A program made the position numbers and the translations under genes. This document shows, piece after piece, positions 58,272-64,000 of a DNA stretch of 64,000 bases. The notes beneath the pieces were generated by a model. That model did no database searches. It was not told the origin of the DNA and saw only the letters and a list, made by a program, of their open reading frames with translations. Position 1 is the first letter of the stretch, and every line of letters begins with the position of its first letter. This DNA is from Fluviicoccus sp. (GTDB taxonomy: Bacteria > Pseudomonadota > Gammaproteobacteria > Pseudomonadales > Moraxellaceae): NCBI RefSeq assembly GCF_030646115.1, contig NZ_JAUSMX010000014.1, forward strand, positions 1 through 64,000. Direction: 5' to 3'.

Positions 58272-58354
58272 GGCGGGAGGTCTTCCGGTTGGAGGCGCAT
58301 GCCATGCGCCTCTGTTCCTTCAGAGACAATGACTTGTCTGCTGAACACGCAAAT

Positions 58355-58388
58355 AAAAAGGCCAGCATGTTGCCATGCCGGCCTTTTT
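58355..58388 (-). terminator. Terminator of the tRNA operon (bidirectional)
   Basis: AAAAAGGCCAGCATG/CATGCCGGCCTTTTT form a long stem with one mismatch around TTGC, with A- and T-runs at both ends. On the minus strand it ends the tRNA transcript; on the plus strand it may end the sigma/anti-sigma mRNA. Confidence 0.92.
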
Positions 58389-58395
58389 ATCGAAT

Positions 58396-58470
58396 TGGTG
58401 ATCCCACGGAGAATCGAACTCCGGTTACCGCCGTGAAAGGGCGATGTCCTAACCGCTAGACGATGGGACC
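58396..58470 (-). tRNA. tRNA-Glu (anticodon TTC)
   Basis: The minus strand folds as a tRNA of 75 nt including an encoded CCA. Acceptor arm GGTCCCA pairs with TGGGATC (one G-U), with a D arm around GTCTAGCGGTTAGGAC. The anticodon stem-loop CCGCCCTTTCACGGCGG gives TTC, and the T arm holds GGAGTTCGATTCTCC. It lies 5 bp downstream of tRNA-Ala and shares its promoter. Confidence 0.97.
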
Positions 58471-58475
58471 CTGTA

Positions 58476-58551
<76 letters not shown>

Positions 58552-58564
58552 GCACAGGACGCGA

Positions 58565-58593
58565 ATATTAAAGGGCTATCGGGGATGTGTCAA
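58565..58593 (-). promoter_or_regulatory. Promoter of the tRNA-Ala/tRNA-Glu operon
   Basis: On the minus strand TTGACA (58593-58588) and TAATAT (58570-58565) are separated by exactly 17 bp. The start would be near 58558, a few bases before tRNA-Ala. Confidence 0.85.
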
Positions 58594-58803
58594 CGGCTTT
58601 GACGCCAATTTTGATAAAGTCCGCTCAAGTGCCTAAAAAGTGGCCATCAAGGCCGTTATTAAGGCGTTCAGGGGGCTTTTCAAGTTGGCGGTACCCGTTT
58701 GGGTGAGTTGCTGCGGATGGGGCTGCGGTGCGGGTTAAGAGAGCCTTTTGCTTTACGGAGAGAGATGCTAGCCTCTTGCATCTGTTTTCCGTGGTGATGC
58801 CTG

Positions 58804-59322
58804 ATGAACAATTCCCTGAAGAACCAGTTGCTGAAAGCCGGCCTGTCCGACGTCAAGAAAGTGAAAAAACTGGAGCATGAGAAACGGGTGGCGGTTGACA
58901 AGGAGGAGAGCAAGAAGCTGGCGCAAAAAGCATTGGAAGAGAAACAGGCGCGTGACCGTGAGTTGAACCGGCTGCAGCAGCTGGAGCGTGAAAGCAAGGC
59001 GCGTGAAGCGCAGGTGCGGAACATGGTGGTAACGCAGGCTATCAGCCGCAAAGGCGGTGAGACGGCATACCAGTTTGCCGACGGCGGCAAGATCAAGAAG
59101 CTGTATGTGACTGAAGCCCAATTTAACCAGTTGGTGAAGGGGCAGATTGCGGTAGTGCGTTCCGGTGAGGGATATGAGCTGGTGCCGACGCTGGCGGCGG
59201 AAAAAATCCGCACCCGTGATGAGTCGGTGGTGGTGGTGCTGAATACGCGTGTGGAGAAGGCGGAAGTGGATGAAGAGGATCCGTATAAGGACTACGTGAT
59301 TCCGGATGATTTGATGTGGTAA
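58804..59322 (+). CDS. DUF2058 family protein (YaiL-like)
   Basis: This 172-residue basic/acidic protein matches DUF2058. The N-terminal half is a highly charged coiled coil (about residues 12-75: KKVKKLEHEKRVAVDKEESKKLAQKALEEKQARDREL...). The C-terminal half is a compact beta-rich domain (AYQFADGGKIKKLYVTEAQFNQLVKGQIAVVRSGEGYELVP). It ends DYVIPDDLMW, a tail typical of the family. E. coli YaiL is reported to be nucleic-acid associated; no firm function is known. It is a single gene on the plus strand, convergent with gltX across a hairpin. The preceding 58552-58803 interval shows only the tRNA promoter and no other gene. Confidence 0.9.
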   Translation: MNNSLKNQLLKAGLSDVKKVKKLEHEKRVAVDKEESKKLAQKALEEKQARDRELNRLQQLERESKAREAQVRNMVVTQAISRKGGETAYQFADGGKIKKLYVTEAQFNQLVKGQIAVVRSGEGYELVPTLAAEKIRTRDESVVVVLNTRVEKAEVDEEDPYKDYVIPDDLMW

Positions 59323-59326
59323 ATCC

Positions 59327-59357
59327 GTCAGCCTCTCTCCATCGGAGAGAGGCTGAC
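59327..59357. terminator. Bidirectional hairpin between the DUF2058 gene and gltX
   Basis: A perfect 14-bp stem (GTCAGCCTCTCTCC/GGAGAGAGGCTGAC) with a 3-nt loop between convergent stops. T-runs are poor on both sides. Confidence 0.7.
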
Positions 59358-59364
59358 GAGTCAC

Positions 59365-60852
59365 TTATTCCCGAGGCAATGCCTGCCATTCTTTCAGCCA
59401 TTCACTCTGTTCATTCTTGGTGAGGCCGCCCAGCACCTCGACGCCGTGACGCAGGCGGTGGAAGGTCAGGTCGGGTCCGAGAATGGCCATGGCTTCCATG
59501 ACCGGTGTGCTGGAGTTTGTACCGGCAATGGCGATGAAGTAGGGCGCCATGAAGTCCCGCAGTTTCACCCCCATGCCGTTACTGATGCGCTGCAAGGTGG
59601 CGCCCACGGTTTCGTGGTTCCACAGCATTACCTTTTCCAGTTCCCACAGACCGAACTGCAGCACTTTCTTCACCTCGTCCGGCGACAGTTTCTTGTGCGC
59701 CAGCTTTTCGGCAGATACACCCACCTGACCGGCAAAGAAGAAGCCAGCCCAGTTCACGGCTTCCGACAGGGTTTCAATACGCGGCTGGATCTGCTTTGCC
59801 ACCTTGGCAAGATAATTGCTGTTGACAGCCCATTGCTGGAAAGCGTGCATGAAGTCCGGCAACGTCATTTCCTTCAGCCATTGACCATTCAGCCAGCTCA
59901 ATTTGGCGACATCGAAGGTCGGTCCACCCAGTGAGACACGGTTGATGTCGAAATGGCTGACCATTTCGTCCAGTGTGAACTTCTCGCGTTCGTCCGGCAT
60001 CGACCAGCCCATGCGGCCCAGATAGTTCAGCATGGCTTGCGGCAGATAACCCATGCGCTCGTAATAGGTGATGCTGGTCGGATTCTTGCGCTTGCTCAGC
60101 TTGCTCTTGTCCGGGTTGCGCAACAGCGGCATGTGGCACAGCACCGGAGCGGTCCAGCCAAAGTATTTGTACAGCAGCAGGTGTTTGGGGGCCGAGTTGA
60201 TCCATTCTTCACCGCGAATGACGTGCGTGATTTCCATCAGGTGGTCATCCACGACATTGGCGAGGTGGTAGGTGGGCAAGCCGTCGGCCTTCAGCAATAC
60301 TTGCATGTCCACTTGCGCCCAGTCGATCTCGATGCGGCCACGCAGCATGTCTTCAATTTCACAGATACCTTCACGGGGCACCTTCATGCGGATCACTGAA
60401 GGTTCACCTTCTGCCAACCGTCGTTTGACTTCATCGCCGGACAGGCTTATGCACAGGCCGTCGTAGCCAATCGCGGCCTTGTCGGCAGTCTGTTGTGCAC
60501 GCAATTGTTCCAGCCGATGATTGTCGCAGAAGCAGTGGAAGGCATGCCCCTGAGTCACAAGATCATCAGCATGTTTGCGGTAAATGGCGCTGCGCTCGCT
60601 TTGGCGATAAGGGGCGTGCGGGCCGCCGACATCCGGACCCTCGTCCCAGTTCAGGCCCAGCCAGCGCAAGGAGGACAGGATCTGGTTCTCGGACTCCAGC
60701 GTGGAGCGGACCTGGTCGGTATCTTCAATGCGCAGGATGAACTGGCCGCCGTGCTGACGGGCAAAACACAGGTTGAAGAGCGCGATATACGCGGTGCCGA
60801 CGTGAGGAAAGCCGGTGGGCGAGGGGGCGATTCGGGTGCGGACGCGTGACAT
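59365..60852 (-). CDS. gltX: Glutamyl-tRNA synthetase
   Basis: GltX charges tRNA-Glu. The 495-residue product is a class I enzyme with the HIGH-like motif in [30 protein letters not shown], and the KMSKS-like [10 protein letters not shown] (near residue 250). The C-terminal anticodon-binding domain ends near [11 protein letters not shown]. The FPHVG form of the signature replaces the more usual LHVG or YLHIG. A tRNA-Glu gene lies 900 bp away but on a separate transcript. The start matches the conserved [14 protein letters not shown]. Confidence 0.97.
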   Translation of the reverse strand: MSRVRTRIAPSPTGFPHVGTAYIALFNLCFARQHGGQFILRIEDTDQVRSTLESENQILSSLRWLGLNWDEGPDVGGPHAPYRQSERSAIYRKHADDLVTQGHAFHCFCDNHRLEQLRAQQTADKAAIGYDGLCISLSGDEVKRRLAEGEPSVIRMKVPREGICEIEDMLRGRIEIDWAQVDMQVLLKADGLPTYHLANVVDDHLMEITHVIRGEEWINSAPKHLLLYKYFGWTAPVLCHMPLLRNPDKSKLSKRKNPTSITYYERMGYLPQAMLNYLGRMGWSMPDEREKFTLDEMVSHFDINRVSLGGPTFDVAKLSWLNGQWLKEMTLPDFMHAFQQWAVNSNYLAKVAKQIQPRIETLSEAVNWAGFFFAGQVGVSAEKLAHKKLSPDEVKKVLQFGLWELEKVMLWNHETVGATLQRISNGMGVKLRDFMAPYFIAIAGTNSSTPVMEAMAILGPDLTFHRLRHGVEVLGGLTKNEQSEWLKEWQALPRE

Positions 60853-60952
60853 TTCGTAAGCTGGCCTTTTTCACTGACAGGTGGCGCGGAATTATACGCC
60901 AGACTTGTGCTAGAGTGATTTGAAATGCCATTGGAAAAAGGGAATCGCTCCC

Positions 60953-62563
60953 ATGACAGTCTCCTCTCCCATGAATCGCGACCTGTTCTGGCGCCTGATC
61001 GAAATCTCCACCGCGTTGTCCAGCGAACGCAATACCGCCCGGCTTTTCGAAAAAATCCTCGATGCGGCGCAGGACATTACCCACGCGGATGGCGGCACGC
61101 TTTACCTGTTGAAGGAAGAGAGCGGCCGGCAGGTGCTGGAATTCGAGATCATGCGCAATAATTCATTGAGCCTGACGTTGGGCGGAACCTCCGGGCGGCC
61201 CATCCCGTTTCCACCGTTGCCGCTATATCGGGAGGACGGAACGCCCAATCACAACAACATCGCCACGCATACCGCGCTGACGCTGAAGATGGAAAACATC
61301 GAGGATGCCTATTTTGCCGAGCACCTCGATTTTTCCGGAACCAAGGCTTTTGACGCCAAGGCCGGATACCGCTCCAAGTCGTTCCTGACGGTTCCATTGC
61401 GCAACCATGAGGGTGAAGTGATTGGTGTGCTGCAACTGGTCAATGCCAAGAACCCGCAGACGGGTGAAAGCATCGCCTTCCATCAGGATATCGAGCCCAT
61501 CGTGGCGGCCTTGGCCTCCAGCGCCGCCATCGCCCTCGACAACCAGATTTTGCTGCAAGATACCCGCGATCTGCTGGATGCCTTCATCAAGGTTATCGCC
61601 CAGGCGATTGACGCCAAGTCCTCCCATACGTCGGCCCATTGCCAGCGCGTACCCGTGCTGACCGAGCTGATTGCCCGGGCGGCTTGCGAGGCAGGGGAGG
61701 GGCCGTTACAGGGTTTCAGCCTCAACGAAAATGACTGGTATGAATTACGGGTCGCGTCCTGGCTGCATGACTGCGGCAAGCTGGCAACACCGGATTATCT
61801 GCTGGACAAGTCCACCAAGCTGCATTTGTTGCTGGACGGCATTGAAACCGTCAAGGCGCGCTTTACGGCGCTGATGGCGCAAACCGAGTTGGGATACCTG
61901 CGGCAAATGCGGGAAAATCCGGAGCAGGCACCCCTGCTGGAAGGGCTCATGGCCCAGGAATTGTCAGGTTTGCGTGATGACTGCCTTTTCATTGAGAAGG
62001 CCAACAAGGGCGGCGAGTTCATGAGCGATGACCACAAGGCGCGGGTGCACCAAGTGGCGGCCCGGATCTGGAAGGACCATCTGGGAGTTGAGCAGCCGGT
62101 GCTGAACGAACAGGAAGTGGCGTTTCTCTGCATTGATCGCGGAACCATCAGTTATGATGAGCGGCAAAAGATCAATGATCATATGAAAGTGACGATCCAG
62201 ATGCTGGAGTCCTTACCCTTCCCCAAAAACCTGCAACGGGTGCCGGAATATGCAGGCGGCCATCATGAGAAAATGGATGGCACAGGTTTCCCCAAAGGTC
62301 TTAAACGCGAACAAATGTCTTGGCCGGCCAGAATGATGGCCATTGCTGATATCTTTGAGGCGCTGACGGCCAGCGAACGCCCCTACAAGCCGCCCATGAA
62401 AATATCCCAGGCGTTGTCCATTCTCCAACGCATGCGCGACCAGCATCACATCGATCCTGACCTCTTCCACCTGTTCCTTCAGTCACGGGTCTGGGAACAA
62501 TACGCCCGCCGCTTCCTGAAGCCGGAGCAGTTGGATATTGAGAGTGTTGAGGCCTATCTTTAG
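60953..62563 (+). CDS. GAF-HD-GYP protein, probable cyclic-di-GMP phosphodiesterase
   Basis: This 536-residue protein has a GAF sensor domain (about residues 25-200: ILDAAQDITHADGGTLYLL ... SKSFLTVPLRNHEGEVIGVLQLVN) and an HD-GYP domain. The HD pair is H272-D273 (WLHDCGKLATP). The second signature HHEKMDGTGFP is at 437-447, with GFP in place of GYP. The interval from HD to HHE is about 165 residues, far longer than the 60-70 usual in HD-GYP domains, so there is an insertion of about 100 residues (KLHLLLDGIETVKARF ... EFMSDDHKARVHQVAARIW). There is no membrane segment. ATG 60953 is chosen; the frame extends upstream only to a TTG. Confidence 0.88.
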   Translation: MTVSSPMNRDLFWRLIEISTALSSERNTARLFEKILDAAQDITHADGGTLYLLKEESGRQVLEFEIMRNNSLSLTLGGTSGRPIPFPPLPLYREDGTPNHNNIATHTALTLKMENIEDAYFAEHLDFSGTKAFDAKAGYRSKSFLTVPLRNHEGEVIGVLQLVNAKNPQTGESIAFHQDIEPIVAALASSAAIALDNQILLQDTRDLLDAFIKVIAQAIDAKSSHTSAHCQRVPVLTELIARAACEAGEGPLQGFSLNENDWYELRVASWLHDCGKLATPDYLLDKSTKLHLLLDGIETVKARFTALMAQTELGYLRQMRENPEQAPLLEGLMAQELSGLRDDCLFIEKANKGGEFMSDDHKARVHQVAARIWKDHLGVEQPVLNEQEVAFLCIDRGTISYDERQKINDHMKVTIQMLESLPFPKNLQRVPEYAGGHHEKMDGTGFPKGLKREQMSWPARMMAIADIFEALTASERPYKPPMKISQALSILQRMRDQHHIDPDLFHLFLQSRVWEQYARRFLKPEQLDIESVEAYL

Positions 62564-62578
62564 CAGGAGGAGTTGTGC

Positions 62579-63295
62579 CTAGACGGCCTGTTCTTTCCAG
62601 AACAGCCGGTATAACCACAAGGCAACTGTCCAGCAGATAAAGGCGCTATAGAAGTCGTGTGAGGGGAAGTGCGCTCCGCGCGCCCATTGACCCAAGCCCC
62701 AGCAACTGCCAAGCACCAGCACGGAGGCCAGAGCGGGTTTGGACCATTCCGGACGATATTGCCTAGCCAGAAAGTAGAAGGCAAACATCGAGAATGCTCC
62801 TGAGGAGTGTCCGCCGGGAAAGCAGGCTCCCTGTGCCAAGGCATCAGGTTTGTCCTCGTATATGTGCACATAGGGCATGGCCTTGACCCCGCCATAACGA
62901 GCCAGATCCCAAGGGCAGTCGACATTCGTGACGGATTTTAGAGCACCGACCAGACCGCTGCCCAAGGCCAGGCTGCACAACAGGTAAACAGCCCCACGGC
63001 GCCAGGGAACCAACCGGGGAATTTTCAGACTGGCAGCCAGTAGTGCCAGCGCGACCAAGGCGATGCTGACGATGAGTTGTCCGCCTTTCTTGTGGATTAG
63101 TTTGTCTGCCCAGAAACTGCCGCGACCGATAAAGCGCCCGTCCTGGTAGAACCAGTCTTCAGCCGCCAGATCAATATCCACGGCCTGAAACAGGATGGCT
63201 CCAATGATGAAGATGCCGGTAGCGATCCAGAATTGCGCGCGCAAACGACCATCCGGGCGGGAAGGCGGCTGATGATCAGGGACGAATGTCGTCAT
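62579..63295 (-). CDS. PAP2-family membrane phosphatase
   Basis: This 238-residue protein has five or six membrane segments and a PAP2-type active site: K120 in LKSVTNVDCPWD, H163 in FPGGHSSGAFS, and H209 in GQWARGAHFPSHDFYSA. The third motif deviates from the textbook SRx5Hx3D (Q at the Arg position), as in some PAP2 subfamilies with RGAHF-x-SH. Substrates of such enzymes are lipid phosphates: undecaprenyl diphosphate, phosphatidylglycerophosphate or lipid A. It lies 102 bp downstream of a sensor kinase gene on the same strand. In other bacteria PAP2 lipid A phosphatases often sit beside PmrAB/QseBC-like systems, so envelope modification is a reasonable guess. Confidence 0.85.
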   Translation of the reverse strand: MTTFVPDHQPPSRPDGRLRAQFWIATGIFIIGAILFQAVDIDLAAEDWFYQDGRFIGRGSFWADKLIHKKGGQLIVSIALVALALLAASLKIPRLVPWRRGAVYLLCSLALGSGLVGALKSVTNVDCPWDLARYGGVKAMPYVHIYEDKPDALAQGACFPGGHSSGAFSMFAFYFLARQYRPEWSKPALASVLVLGSCWGLGQWARGAHFPSHDFYSAFICWTVALWLYRLFWKEQAV

Positions 63296-63397
63296 CTAAA
63301 CAGATCCAGACAGAAGGAGGGGACGTTTCCACGGGATATGCCGGGGTTCCAGACCATAACCTTATCAGTGTTCAAGCTGAAAAAACTTAAGGGAACT

Positions 63398-64000
63398 TTA
63401 AGGCGCGGTAGTCGATGACGGTTCCGGATAGAAGCCCACAACAAAACGCGTTCCTTGGCCCGGAGGGCTGTGGACGGATACTTCCCACCCCAGTTGGCTG
63501 CAAATCCGTTTAACGATATACAGGCCAAGGCCTTGCCCGCGGCTCAGGCTGCCGCGATAGCGCCGTTCAAAAATATGGGTGATATCTTCCGGAGGGATAC
63601 CATGGCCGGTATCGTAAACTTCAAAGCGGTTGTCATAGAGGGTAATGGTAATGGATCCCTGATCTGTATGGTTCACGGCATTAATCAACAGATTACCCGT
63701 GACGCTGGCCGCCATGCCTTTGGCGACCTGACGCGGATAATTCGCCAGATTGCGGAATTCCAGCTTGACCGGCTTTCTTGCGACTTGTTCTGCCAATTGT
63801 TGCACCTGGTCCTGTATGACATCCCCCAACTCCATTTGCGGCATGCTGACTACCGCGTCTTCGCGGCTCAGCCATAGCAGGGCCTCAATCAGCGACTGCA
63901 TGTTTTCTGCTGCGCGCTGGATACGGGCCAGCCGCAACTGTCCGGAGAAGCTGATGTTTTTATCGTCGGCCAACAGTTGCAGGGAGGAAAGGATGACGGT
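63398..64000 (-). CDS. Sensor histidine kinase, C-terminal part
   Basis: The frame is open to the window edge, so the N-terminus is missing. What is seen is the second half of the dimerisation helix pair (TVILSSLQLLADDKN at the edge, then QRAAENMQSLIEALLWLSRED) and the complete HATPase domain: N-box GNLLINAVNHTD, G1 VYDTGHGIPPEDITHIFERRYRG and G2 GQGLGLYIVKRICSQLG. TVILSSLQLL is the segment that normally follows the phospho-accepting HELRTPL motif, which should lie just outside. The stop is at 63398, about 100 bp upstream of the PAP2 gene. The cognate response regulator is expected beyond the window. Confidence 0.9.
   Translation of the reverse strand, partial: TVILSSLQLLADDKNISFSGQLRLARIQRAAENMQSLIEALLWLSREDAVVSMPQMELGDVIQDQVQQLAEQVARKPVKLEFRNLANYPRQVAKGMAASVTGNLLINAVNHTDQGSITITLYDNRFEVYDTGHGIPPEDITHIFERRYRGSLSRGQGLGLYIVKRICSQLGWEVSVHSPPGQGTRFVVGFYPEPSSTTAP

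Overview
The window is chromosomal DNA of a moderately GC-rich betaproteobacterium. I infer Neisseriales (Chromobacteriaceae-like) from the order csrA-lysC-alaS-recX-recA / mutS-fdxA, from fxsA-groESL, and from the AmpD, AmpE and AceEF sequences; no 16S gene is present to confirm it. Housekeeping genes dominate. There is no insertion sequence, prophage or CRISPR array. The first gene (1-76) and the last gene (63398-64000) are cut by the window edges.

Layout. 1-10 kb: nadC, a DUF1631 protein, ampD-ampE, aceE-aceF and a META-domain lipoprotein. 10-16.8 kb: a cobalamin-riboswitch-controlled btuB followed by a cobalamin adenosyltransferase, a FadL-type porin, an AmpG-type permease, a HugZ-type protein and fxsA. 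16.8-22.5 kb: groES-groEL behind a sigma32-type promoter, a small exported protein, leuA, and a HolD-like gene overlapping rimI. 22.5-34.4 kb: a complete two-armed tellurium-resistance-type (Ter) stress locus. The leftward arm encodes a CitE-like lyase, a StiP-type PRTase/PELOTA protein, a HAD phosphatase, a PRTase-TRSP protein, a TerD-trypsin fusion and an ATP-grasp enzyme. The rightward arm encodes TerA, TerD, DUF475, TerD/E, AIM24 and TerZ. 34.5-39 kb: prfC, a DUF3298-type lipoprotein, tatD and a thiolase. 39-48.6 kb: csrA, lysC, alaS, recX, recA, mutS and fdxA. 49-58.3 kb: an RNase T2 family protein, an FAD oxidoreductase, two membrane/TPR proteins (one rhomboid-like), a TauE exporter, dbpA, and an ECF sigma factor with its partner. 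58.3-64 kb: tRNA-Glu and tRNA-Ala, a DUF2058 protein, gltX, a GAF/HD-GYP protein, a PAP2 phosphatase and a sensor kinase.

The most notable unexplained structure lies in two apparently empty stretches. At 39162-39418 (+) and 48746-49015 (-) there are two GGA-saturated, terminator-ended sequences with the architecture of Csr/Rsm sponge RNAs (CsrB/CsrC, RsmY/RsmZ). Each has upstream the same palindrome, TTGTAGGAAAAATCCTACAA, which fits a GacA/UvrY-type box (TGTAGG-N6-CCTACA). The first RNA converges on csrA itself and shares its bidirectional terminator. The window therefore seems to hold CsrA, two of its antagonist RNAs and their activator sites within 10 kb.

Other points of interest are the TerD-protease fusion, an RNase T2 protein with Gln in place of the first catalytic His, a rhomboid-like protein without recognisable catalytic residues, an HD-GYP domain with a long insertion, and a cryptic DNA polymerase III psi subunit recognised by its N-terminal motif and its linkage to rimI.
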